From assembly GCA_004556965.1 (NCBI GenBank), contig SFFE01000047.1, positions 1-5,883 of the forward strand: a stretch of DNA of 5,883 nucleotides, in the 5' to 3' direction. The translations under genes and the position numbers were made by a program. Below, piece after piece: positions 1 to 5,268 of the stretch. Numbering within the stretch: the stretch's first letter is position 1; every line of letters starts with the position of its first letter. This stretch comes from Clostridiales bacterium (GTDB lineage: Bacteria > Bacillota > Clostridia > Oscillospirales > Oscillospiraceae). Below the pieces are notes generated by a model. That model saw only the letters and a list, made by a program, of their open reading frames with translations. It searched no databases and had not been told where the DNA came from.

Positions 1-1
1 C

Positions 2-202
2 AGCGCGAGCCTGAGCAGCTTCCCGGACGCGGGCAAGGTGTCCTCTTGGGCGCTGGAGGCGATGCAGTGGGCGGTTGCCAACGGCATCATCAACGGCGTC
101 GCCGAGGATGGCGTCGATTATCTCCGCCCGCAGGGCGACGCCAAGCGCGAGCAGGTCGCAACAATCATCATGCGCTATGAGCGGAACATCCTGCAGAAAT
201 AA
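2..202 (+). CDS. C-terminal end of an S-layer homology (SLH) domain protein (partial)
   Basis: This is the last 66 codons of a protein whose start lies before the window; the frame is open from base 2 to the TAA at 200-202. The translation shows a nearly complete SLH repeat: an FPDAG opening, a W-A-x-x-A stretch (SSWALEAMQWAVANG), the GIINGV turn, then LRPQGDAKREQVATIIMR, which matches the family pattern L-x-P-x-x-x-A-x-R-x-Q-x-A-x-I-x-x-R. SLH domains, usually in sets of three, bind secondary cell-wall polymers and hold exported proteins on the surface of Gram-positive cells. A position at the C-terminus is usual for them. The protein's main function cannot be told because its body is outside the window. 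A strong terminator begins 17 bases after the stop, so this is the last gene of its transcript. Confidence 0.9.
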   Translation, partial: SASLSSFPDAGKVSSWALEAMQWAVANGIINGVAEDGVDYLRPQGDAKREQVATIIMRYERNILQK

Positions 203-218
203 CGCAACCACAAATGCA

Positions 219-253
219 GACCGGGCAAGCCGTTTGGCTTGCCCGGTCTTTTT
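219..253 (+). terminator. Intrinsic terminator of the SLH-protein gene
   Basis: A perfect 13-bp stem (GACCGGGCAAGCC at 219-231 pairing with 236-248) has a four-base GTTT loop and is followed at once by five T (249-253). It lies 17 bases after the stop codon of the SLH-protein gene. This is a textbook rho-independent terminator. Confidence 0.95.
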
Positions 254-298
254 GTGCCGCGTCGGATGAGGTGGCCTGCGCGACGCACATTGGGTAAT

Positions 299-455
299 CC
301 ACCCCATTTCTTTCTGCTCGTGCAGAAAGAAACCGGGTGGAGCCTGAAAGAAAGAGCACACCAAAGGGGGATGTGGGCCCCCCTTTGGAATCCCCCAGCG
401 ACTGACGCTGGCGGTGAAATCGCCTTGGCACTATAGGGTCACCGCTCATCCCTAT
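299..455. repeat. Array of adjacent GC-rich hairpins in a gene-free stretch
   Basis: No credible gene lies between 254 and 732; this part is a row of inverted repeats. (1) CCACCC 299-304 and TTTCTTTCTGC 307-317 pair with GCAGAAAGAAA 322-332 and GGGTGG 335-340, loop TCGT. (2) CCAAAGGGGG 361-370 pairs with 379-388. (3) CCAGCG 395-400 pairs with 406-411. (4) GCGGTGA 411-417 pairs with TCACCGC 439-445, an alternative to part of the third. (5) ATAGGG 433-438 pairs with 450-455. Such density is far above chance and resembles repeat mosaics rather than one regulator. None ends in a T-run, so none is a standard terminator. Function unknown. Confidence 0.7.
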
Positions 456-477
456 GTCTTACGTCGGCAATCATCTG

Positions 478-557
478 GCGCGAACGCAAGCGGTTCGCGC
501 GCCTCGGTGCGTATCGCACCCCCGCATCCCCCAGACGCAAGCTTGACTTGCGGCTGG
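478..557 (+). repeat. Repeat module B, copy 1 (three hairpins)
   Basis: Bases 485-557 recur at 2643-2737 with near identity, apart from a 3-base versus 26-base spacer and one C in a C-run. The module holds three hairpins: GCGCGAAC 478-485 with GTTCGCGC 493-500; GGTGCG 506-511 with CGCACC 515-520 (loop TAT); and an 11-bp palindrome 531-541 with 547-557 (arms CCAG-A-CGCAAG and CTTGCG-G-CTGG, one A-G mismatch). It lies four bases before repeat element A1, the same arrangement as B2 before A3. Not coding; function unknown. Confidence 0.75.
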
Positions 558-560
558 ATC

Positions 561-721
561 AGGAAGAACGGGGAAGCGGATAACGTCCAAACGGACTCGC
601 TCCATTCCGCTTCCCGGGCAAGCCGGAAAGCTCCACATCCGCTCCTCCGTTTCTCCTCACAAAACCGAAACGATGTTTCGGCCGTCGGAGATGTGAGGAC
701 GCGAGCGCGCCCGTTCTGACG
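561..721 (+). repeat. Repeat element A, long-core copy 1 (A1)
   Basis: This 161-bp unit aligns without gaps to 2481-2641, with eight differences. The ends form a stem: AGAACGGG 565-572 with CCCGTTCT 710-717. The inside can be drawn as a nested fold: GTCC 585-588 with GGAC 593-596; TCGC 597-600 with GCGA 701-704; TTCCGCTT 605-612 with 620-628 (one bulged C); TCCTCAC 654-660 with GTGAGGA 693-699; and CCGAAAC 665-671 with GTTTCGG 675-681 (loop GAT). It shares its end sequences with the two 73-bp copies. It carries no transposase and I see no target duplication. Its right end stops 12 bases before the truncated antiporter frame. Whether it is a transcribed structured RNA, a MITE-like element or a REP-like element cannot be decided here. 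Confidence 0.85.
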
Positions 722-732
722 CCGGGAGTTAC

Positions 733-1389
733 TTGACGGCGTGGTTCGTCCGGATTACAATGGAAACGAAATCGAGGCGAAAAGTTTCCGTGTTAAAAGA
801 CGAAATCGTGGATGCATCCATCCAGAGCCTGCGGCGGGAGGGGCTGCTGTTTCTCGGGCTCTCGGCCGCGATCGGGATCGTGGTGGACGTCTTCGTCTTC
901 CATGCGTTCCGGCTCAACTACATCCTGATCGGCATGGCGTTCAGCGCAACGCTGGTCAACCGGATTCCGGAGGAAAAAACGGCGGAGATTCTCGAGCCGT
1001 ACGCGCCCGTTTTGAACGTCTCACTCGTGCTGGTGATCGTGAATCTCGGAATGCCGCTCGATTACCGGCTGATCGCCGGCGCCGGGCTGTTTACCGCCGT
1101 TTATATCCTCTCGCGCGCCCTCGGCAAGATCGGCGGCGCGTATCTGGGCGGCAAGTGGACGAAGGCGCCGGACACGGTCACGCGGTACCTCGGCTTTACG
1201 CTGCTGCCGCATTCGGGCGTGTCCCTCGTGTTCACGGGCATCGCGGCGACGACGCTCAGCAGCATTGATCCCAGTCTCGCCGCCATCGTGCAGGGCACGA
1301 TCGTGGCGGCGGCGATCATCAACGAGGTGATCGCCGTGGTGATTGCCAAATATGCTTTCCAGTGGGCGGGCGAAATCCAGACCCGGTAG
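733..1389 (+). pseudogene. C-terminal half of a cation:proton antiporter (5'-truncated)
   Basis: The 218-residue frame matches the second half of a CPA-type (KefB/Nha-like) sodium or potassium:proton antiporter, a membrane protein usually near 400 residues with about 12 helices. About six hydrophobic segments are visible: LFLGLSAAIGIVVDVFVF, YILIGMAFSATLV, VSLVLVIVNLGMPLDY, the segment before the RALGKIGGAYLGG turn, YLGFTLLPHSGVSLVFTG, and the IINEVIAVVIAKYAFQWAGE tail typical of the family C-terminus. The N-terminal helices are missing. Upstream lies repeat A1, not coding sequence. No start is convincing: TTG 733 has GGGAG only four bases before it, ATG 760 and GTG 790 have no ribosome site. 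The frame itself is intact, so the loss is recent or the fragment is still translated. Half an antiporter is unlikely to transport alone, so I treat it as a remnant. An assembly break is not excluded. Confidence 0.7.
734..761 (+). promoter_or_regulatory. Possible promoter at the edge of element A1
   Basis: TTGACG (734-739) and TACAAT (756-761) are separated by 16 bases, each one mismatch from the sigma-A hexamers. The pair lies just outside repeat A1 and overlaps the first codons of the truncated antiporter frame. If active, translation would have to begin further in, for example at GTG 790. Hexamers alone make this only a candidate. Confidence 0.3.
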
Positions 1390-1417
1390 CGCCCGCGCGC
1401 AGCAAACGAATGCGGCG

Positions 1418-1446
1418 TTGACAGAAGCCTTGCGTTTTGGTATCAT
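1418..1446 (+). promoter_or_regulatory. Sigma-A-type promoter of the MBL-fold hydrolase gene
   Basis: TTGACA (1418-1423, perfect consensus) and TATCAT (1441-1446, one mismatch) are separated by exactly 17 bases. The gene starts at 1518, which leaves an untranslated leader of about 65 bases. This gives the hydrolase its own transcript, separate from the antiporter remnant. Confidence 0.8.
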
Positions 1447-1517
1447 GATGTTGTCCGAATGCCGGAAGCAAGCAGACCTGCGATCACGGCTCAGCCATCC
1501 TTGGAGGTCGCAAGAAG

Positions 1518-2363
1518 ATGGAATACGATCAGAACAAAATCAAAATCCATGTCCTGCACTGCGGAACGATCCATTTGCAGGAAAACCTTACCTATCTGGC
1601 AAAGGGCGTGTCGAAAAAGCGGGTGCAGCTTCCGGTCAGCGCCTATCTGGTTGAGCACCCCATCCACGGGAATCTGCTCATCGAAGCGGGACTGTCTGCG
1701 GACTGCCGTGCGCTTTTTTCGCCGCATCTCAACTGGTTTTATGATCCGCATGTCGGGAAAGGCCAGACGGCGGTAGAGCAGCTTGCGGACATGGGGCTGA
1801 AGCCAGAGGACATCGACCTTTTGCTGATTACCCACAACGACGCCGACCACACTTGTGCGGTCCAGGATTTTGCGGGCAGGGCAAAGCGCATCGTGATGCC
1901 TGAGCTTGAGTATTTTTATTCGTCCCGCAGTGTCTTTCGCGTGCGCCAGTCATGGAAGACCTATATTCCGTATGAAGGCCTGATTGAGCGGCCCTTTTAC
2001 TACGGAACGCCCTTGGGCCCTGCCTGCAGAGGCTTTGACCTTTTCCAGGATGACAGCGTTTTGTGCCTGCTCGCCCCCGGCCATACGGAAGGTCAGATGA
2101 TGGTGATGCTCAACAAAGCGCCCTCGGCGCGATTTGCAGAGGCAGGAGCGGGAAATTACGGCGGGCCCTATGTGATTTTTGCCGCCGATGCGGCCATATC
2201 ACACCGCAACATTGACGATTTGGTCGTTCCCGGATTTGGCTTTAACCGTCATTTGCAGCGGGAGGCCCTGAAGTGGCTCAGGGAAATGAAAGCCGATCCG
2301 GACTGCAAGGCGATTTTCTGTTCTCACGACCCGGACATCCAACCGCAGACCATTGAAATTTAA
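1518..2363 (+). CDS. Metallo-beta-lactamase-fold hydrolase (lactonase-like family)
   Basis: This 281-residue cytoplasmic protein has no signal peptide or membrane segment. The metal-site landmarks of the MBL fold are in order: THNDADH at 105-111 (H106, D108, D110, H111), APGHTEGQ with H189, FAADA with D224, and CSHDP with H270. The family signature is HxHxDH; here the second His is Asp (D108), a variant I recall from Bacillota members near the N-acyl-homoserine-lactonase group. The length fits that group (about 250-280), but the substrate is unknown and lactonase activity is not shown. ATG 1518 is chosen because GGAGGT (1503-1508) stands nine bases before it. It has its own promoter (1418-1446) and terminator (2374-2413), so it is monocistronic. 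Its base composition looks lower in G+C than pckG: sampled 60-base lines gave roughly 48-62% against 72-75%, which may mean transfer. Confidence 0.85.
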   Translation: MEYDQNKIKIHVLHCGTIHLQENLTYLAKGVSKKRVQLPVSAYLVEHPIHGNLLIEAGLSADCRALFSPHLNWFYDPHVGKGQTAVEQLADMGLKPEDIDLLLITHNDADHTCAVQDFAGRAKRIVMPELEYFYSSRSVFRVRQSWKTYIPYEGLIERPFYYGTPLGPACRGFDLFQDDSVLCLLAPGHTEGQMMVMLNKAPSARFAEAGAGNYGGPYVIFAADAAISHRNIDDLVVPGFGFNRHLQREALKWLREMKADPDCKAIFCSHDPDIQPQTIEI

Positions 2364-2373
2364 GGCGGAACAC

Positions 2374-2413
2374 AAAAGTCCTGACCACCGGAAACAGGTG
2401 GTCAGGACTTTTT
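2374..2413 (+). terminator. Intrinsic terminator of the MBL-fold hydrolase gene
   Basis: A perfect stem of AAAAGTCCTGACCACC (2374-2389) pairs with 2397-2412 around a seven-base loop (GGAAACA) and ends in a run of five T (2409-2413). It starts 10 bases after the stop codon. The A-run on the left side means it could also end some transcription arriving from the minus strand. Confidence 0.95.
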
Positions 2414-2420
2414 ATTGCTT

Positions 2421-2438
2421 CGCCGCCCGCAGGCGGCG
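2421..2438. repeat. Short GC hairpin after the terminator
   Basis: CGCCGCC (2421-2427) pairs perfectly with GGCGGCG (2432-2438) around CGCA. It opens the repeat-filled, gene-free stretch 2414-2802, seven bases after the terminator. Function unknown. Confidence 0.5.
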
Positions 2439-2443
2439 TTCCT

Positions 2444-2476
2444 CGCATCACGACCCAGCAAAGCGGTCGTGATGCG
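2444..2476 (+). repeat. Repeat module C, copy 1 (12-bp hairpin with CAGCAAAGC loop)
   Basis: CGCATCACGACC (2444-2455) pairs perfectly with 2465-2476 around the nine-base loop CAGCAAAGC. It stands four bases before element A2. A related hairpin with different arms but a similar loop precedes element A4 at the right edge of the window. There is no following T-run, so it is not a standard terminator. Confidence 0.7.
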
Positions 2477-2480
2477 AAAA

Positions 2481-2641
2481 AGGAAGAATGAAGATGCGGA
2501 TAGCGTCCAAACGGACTCGCTCCATTCCGCTTCCCGGGCAAGCCGGAAAGCTCCACATCCGCTCCTCCGTTTCTCCTCACAAAACCGAAACGATGTTTCG
2601 GCCGTCGGAGATGTGAGGACGCGAGCGCGTTCATTCTGACG
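2481..2641 (+). repeat. Repeat element A, long-core copy 2 (A2)
   Basis: This is the second 161-bp copy of the element at 561-721, with no insertions or deletions. The eight differences fall at offsets matching 569, 571, 572, 575, 583, 710, 711 and 713 of copy 1. Six of them are three base pairs of the terminal stem that changed on both sides: AGAATGAA 2485-2492 with TTCATTCT 2630-2637. The core of over 120 bases is identical to copy 1, so the copies are recent or kept alike by conversion. It lies in the convergent gap between the hydrolase and pckG and runs directly into module B2. Confidence 0.88.
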
Positions 2642-2642
2642 C

Positions 2643-2737
2643 CGCAAGCGGTTCGCGCGCCGAAACCGTCGTCCGACCTTTTGGGCAGTGCGTATCGCAC
2701 CCCGCATCCCCCAGACGCAAGCTTGACTTGCGGCTGG
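2643..2737 (+). repeat. Repeat module B, copy 2
   Basis: This copy matches 485-557 but has a 26-base spacer (2662-2687) where copy 1 has three bases. The TAT-loop hairpin (GTGCG/CGCAC around 2693-2695) and the palindrome 2711-2721 with 2727-2737 are kept. The left arm of the first hairpin is missing, because element A2 ends where that arm would be. This suggests A2 and B2 were joined by insertion or recombination. Four bases separate it from element A3. Confidence 0.75.
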
Positions 2738-2740
2738 GAA

Positions 2741-2813
2741 AGGAAGAATGAAGAAGCGGATACGGAATTTTCGCGTTTACGCGGAAATGGAGTGTAGCGC
2801 GTTCATTCTGACG
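2741..2813 (+). repeat. Repeat element A, short-core copy (A3), overlapping the pckG 3' end
   Basis: This 73-bp unit has the same ends as A1 and A2 but a different, shorter core. The terminal stem is AGAATGAA 2745-2752 with TTCATTCT 2802-2809. The inner hairpin is ATTTTCGCG 2767-2775 with CGCGGAAAT 2780-2788, loop TTTA, with one T-G wobble. It aligns without gaps to A4 (5785-5857, opposite strand). Its right end covers the last three codons and stop of pckG (2803-2814). No T-run follows the hairpin in the pckG direction, so it is not an ordinary terminator. Confidence 0.8.
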
Positions 2814-4578
2814 TGGCGAACGCAGCCTCCAGCTCCTCCAGATCCTCGCGCAGCTCGTGCGGCAGACGGTCGCCGAACTGCTCGAAGTATTCGCGGATGC
2901 CCGCGCAGTTTTCGCGCCAGCTCGCCGGGTCGATGGCCAGCAGCTCCCTGAGCGTCTCGACGCTCACGTCCGTGCCTTCGAGGTTGATGTCCTCCGGCTT
3001 CGGCTCGTAGCCGATGACGGTCTCCTCCGCGTCCACCTCGTCGAAGCAGCGCTTGAGGATCCACTCCAGCACGCGCAGATTGTCGCCGAAGCCCGGCCAC
3101 AGGAATTTGCCGTCGTCGTCGGTGCGGAACCAGTTGACGTTGAAGATCTTCGGCGCGTTCGGCAGAACGTCGCCCATGTCGAGCCAGTGCTGCCAGTAGT
3201 CGGCCATGTTGTAGCCGCAGAACGGGCGCATCGCCATCGGGTCGCGGCGCACAACGCCCACCGCGCCGGTCGCGGCGGCGGTCGTCTCGGACGCCATCGT
3301 CGCGCCGACGAACACGCCGTGCTGCCAGTCGCGCGACTGGTACACCAGCGGGGCGGTCTTGGCGCGGCGGCCGCCGAAGATGATCGCGCTGATCGGCACG
3401 GCCGTGCCGGTTTCAAATTCGGGGCTGATGCACGGGCAGTTCACGGCGGGGGCGGTGAAGCGGGAGTTCGGGTGCGCGCCCTTCGAGCCGTCGGAGCCGT
3501 CCCACGGCTCGCCCTTCCAGTTGACGAGGTGCCCGGACGGAATGGTTTTGGTCATGCCCTCCCACCAGACGGTCCTGTCGTCCTCGTTGAGCACGACATT
3601 CGTGAAGATGGTGTTCTTGCTTGTGGAGGCGAGGGCGTTCGGGTTGGACTTTGCGCTCGTGCCGGGCGCGACGCCGAAGAAGCCGTTCTCCGGGTTCACG
3701 GCCCAGAGCCGCCCGTCCTTGCCGGGGCGCAGCCACGCGATGTCGTCGCCGACGGTCCAGCACTTCCAGCCGTCCTTGCGGTAGCCCTCCGGCGGGATGA
3801 GCATGGCGAGGTTCGTCTTGCCGCAGGCGGACGGGAACGCGCCGGTCACGTAGCGGATCTCGCCCTTCGGGTTCTGGATGCCGAGGATGAGCATGTGCTC
3901 GGCGAGCCAGCCCTCCTGCCGGCCCAGCACGGACGCGATGCGCAGCGAGAAGCACTTCTTGCCCTGCAGGACGTTGCCGCCGTAGTTGGAGTTCAGGGAG
4001 ACGATCTTGTTCTCCTCCGGGAAGTGGACGATGTAGCGGTTTTCGGGGTCGAGCTGCGCCTTGGAGTGCACGCCCGTGATGAAATCTTCGCTGTCGCCCA
4101 GCGCGTCGAACACGGCCTTGCCCACGCGGGTCATGATCGCCATGTTCAGCACGACGTAAATCGAATCGGTCAGCTCAATGCCGTACTTGGCGAATTCCGA
4201 GCCGATCGCGCCCATGGAATAGGGGATCACGTACATGGTGCGCCCGGCCATCGCGCCGCGCAGAATCTCGTGGATCTTCGCCTTCATCTCGTCGGGATCC
4301 ATCCAGTTGTTCGTGGGGCCGGCGTCCTCCCTGCGTTTGGAGCAGATGAACGTTCTGCCCTCCACGCGCGCCACGTCGTTCACGTCGCTGCGGTTGAGAT
4401 AGCAGCCGGGCAGCTTCTCCTCGTTGAGCTTAATCAGCTCGCCGGACTCCACCGCGATCCGGCGCAGGGCTTCCAGCTGCTCCTCCGAGCCGTCGATCCA
4501 CACGATTTCGTCAGGCTGGGCAAGCTCGGCAGTCTTGCGCACGCGCTCCAGCACCAATTTGTTTTGCGTCAGTTCCAT
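2803..4578 (-). CDS. pckG: Phosphoenolpyruvate carboxykinase, GTP-dependent
   Basis: This enzyme interconverts oxaloacetate + GTP and phosphoenolpyruvate + GDP + CO2 in the cytoplasm, for gluconeogenesis or, in anaerobes, PEP carboxylation. The 591 residues fit the GTP-type family (about 590-620) and not the ATP type. Visible motifs, in order: VARVEG (about 69-74, PEP-side Arg), GKKCFSLR (206-213, metal Lys), EHM (metal His 228), the GTP-type P-loop FPSACGKTN (248-256), VGDDIAWL (276-283), NPENGFFGVAPGTS (295-308), the substrate loop NSR (371-373), FVGATMASETTAAATG of the lid region (423-438), and FCGYN (453-457). No key residue looks lost. The ATG is supported by AAGGAG seven bases upstream. 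The last three codons and the stop lie within repeat element A3, so the C-terminal TSE is repeat-derived. A promoter and CRP/FNR-like palindrome lie upstream; no ordinary terminator is seen. Confidence 0.97.
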   Translation of the reverse strand: MELTQNKLVLERVRKTAELAQPDEIVWIDGSEEQLEALRRIAVESGELIKLNEEKLPGCYLNRSDVNDVARVEGRTFICSKRREDAGPTNNWMDPDEMKAKIHEILRGAMAGRTMYVIPYSMGAIGSEFAKYGIELTDSIYVVLNMAIMTRVGKAVFDALGDSEDFITGVHSKAQLDPENRYIVHFPEENKIVSLNSNYGGNVLQGKKCFSLRIASVLGRQEGWLAEHMLILGIQNPKGEIRYVTGAFPSACGKTNLAMLIPPEGYRKDGWKCWTVGDDIAWLRPGKDGRLWAVNPENGFFGVAPGTSAKSNPNALASTSKNTIFTNVVLNEDDRTVWWEGMTKTIPSGHLVNWKGEPWDGSDGSKGAHPNSRFTAPAVNCPCISPEFETGTAVPISAIIFGGRRAKTAPLVYQSRDWQHGVFVGATMASETTAAATGAVGVVRRDPMAMRPFCGYNMADYWQHWLDMGDVLPNAPKIFNVNWFRTDDDGKFLWPGFGDNLRVLEWILKRCFDEVDAEETVIGYEPKPEDINLEGTDVSVETLRELLAIDPASWRENCAGIREYFEQFGDRLPHELREDLEELEAAFATSE

Positions 4579-4652
4579 TGCGGTTCTCCTTTTACCTTGC
4601 TGGTTTGTATTTGTGCAATTGTTCTCATAACCGTTCCAATCTCTCTCCTTAA

Positions 4653-4680
4653 ATTACACCTTTTGACGTGACTCTGTAAA
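4653..4680 (-). promoter_or_regulatory. Probable pckG promoter
   Basis: Read on the minus strand, TTTACA (4680-4675) and TGTAAT (4658-4653) are separated by 16 bases; each hexamer is one mismatch from consensus. Transcription would start near 4647, giving a leader of about 70 bases before the ATG at 4578. Confidence 0.55.
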
Positions 4681-4701
4681 GAGCAAACGCGAAATTTGTC
4701 C

Positions 4702-4717
4702 TGTGAACCTTTTCACA
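4702..4717. promoter_or_regulatory. CRP/FNR-type operator palindrome between pckG and the divergent operon
   Basis: TGTGAACCTTTTCACA is a perfect inverted repeat and fits the CRP/FNR-superfamily consensus TGTGA-N6-TCACA exactly. Its centre (4709.5) is about 62 bases upstream of the inferred pckG start point, the distance of a class I activator site. It also overlaps the -35 region of the divergent promoter, where a bound protein would be expected to repress. The regulator is not in the window, so this is inference from motif and position. Confidence 0.55.
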
Positions 4718-4739
4718 CGCCCGATTTGTGTGCTATACT
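4711..4739 (+). promoter_or_regulatory. Promoter of the signal-peptidase-II-like/NUDIX operon
   Basis: TATACT (4734-4739) is preceded by TGC, forming an extended -10. A weak -35 (TTTCAC, 4711-4716) lies 17 bases before it and overlaps the CRP/FNR-type palindrome. The start codon is at 4771. Confidence 0.6.
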
Positions 4740-4757
4740 GTTTTATCAATATACCTC

Positions 4758-4765
4758 AGGAGGAG
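4758..4765 (+). promoter_or_regulatory. Ribosome binding site fixing the start at 4771
   Basis: AGGAGG (4758-4763), seven bases before ATG 4771, marks this as the true start. An in-frame TTG at 4696 would lie upstream of the promoter -10 and has no such site. Confidence 0.85.
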
Positions 4766-4770
4766 CGGAT

Positions 4771-5232
4771 ATGTGGAGTACCCTTGTCCCGGCGGCGGCT
4801 GTGCTGGGCGCGGAGGCGGTCATCCGCCGGCGCGTCAACGCGCTGCCGGAATCGTTTTTCCCGTGTGAGCTGACGGCGCATGTCCAGCTCCGGCGGATGC
4901 ACAACCGCGGTCTGGTCGGCAGCCGGCTGGAGCGGCGGCCCCGTCTTGCGCTGGCGCTCCAGACCGGCGCGTCCGTGGTCACGATCGGCGTCGCCGTGGC
5001 CGTAAACCGCCCGGCCGCCGCCGGGCCGGTCGCGCGCATCGGCGTCGGCCTGCTGCTGGGCGGCGCGCTGGCGAACCTGCTGGAACGCTACATAAAACAT
5101 GAAGTAACGGATTATGTCTACCTAAAGGACGCGAAGCTTCCCGTGCTGCGCCGTCTGGTCTGGAACGTCGCCGACCTGAACATCCTGCTTGGAGGGCTCA
5201 CGGCGGTCGTGGGCTATTTGGCGGGCGTGTGA
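4771..5232 (+). CDS. Divergent signal peptidase II (LspA-like) membrane protein
   Basis: The 153-residue product is hydrophobic, with helices near 1-18, 59-79, 86-104 and 133-151, the four-helix plan of the prolipoprotein signal peptidase II family. Signature remnants occur in the right order: HNRG (44-47, family NxG), GGALANLLER (97-106, family GGxxGNxxDR with Gly to Ala and Asp to Glu), VTDY with D114, and WNVADLNI with D135. D114 and D135 match the two catalytic aspartates of LspA, so the protease site appears kept. The usual LspA cleaves the lipid-modified signal peptide of lipoproteins in the membrane. The changed motif suggests a paralogue, and its substrate is uncertain. The start is fixed by AGGAGG at 4758. 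NUDIX follows after 36 bases, so the two are probably co-transcribed. Confidence 0.7.
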   Translation: MWSTLVPAAAVLGAEAVIRRRVNALPESFFPCELTAHVQLRRMHNRGLVGSRLERRPRLALALQTGASVVTIGVAVAVNRPAAAGPVARIGVGLLLGGALANLLERYIKHEVTDYVYLKDAKLPVLRRLVWNVADLNILLGGLTAVVGYLAGV

Positions 5233-5268
5233 TGCAGGGAAATCTGACTCGGAAAAGGGAGATCCTAC

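Noticed and set aside
414..719. Plus-strand frame of 101 codons, sharing a 3' segment with the frame at 2415-2639
   Set aside because: The shared protein segment is explained by repeat elements A1 and A2. The differences fit base-paired stems, not codon constraint, and no start signal is seen.
1021..1446. Minus-strand frame opposite the antiporter remnant
   Set aside because: It is a shadow frame, rich in R, H and D, opposite a recognisable membrane-protein frame.
561..2641. A elements as a CRISPR array or insertion sequence
   Set aside because: Long copies are about 1.9 kb apart with a gene between, no regular spacers; no transposase frame and no visible target-site duplication.
2741..2813. 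Element A3 as an intrinsic terminator for pckG
   Set aside because: The hairpin is strong but no T-run follows it in the pckG direction, so it lacks the usual signature.
2857..4671. Long open frame (604 codons) on the plus strand opposite pckG
   Set aside because: It is the mirror of the strongly matched pckG frame in GC-rich DNA; its translation is low-complexity (rich in A, V, R, H, D) and has no ribosome site.
4696..4770. Upstream TTG start extending the LspA-like protein by 25 residues
   Set aside because: The extension lies over the operator and promoter, lacks a ribosome site, and is not hydrophobic; ATG 4771 has a strong AGGAGG.
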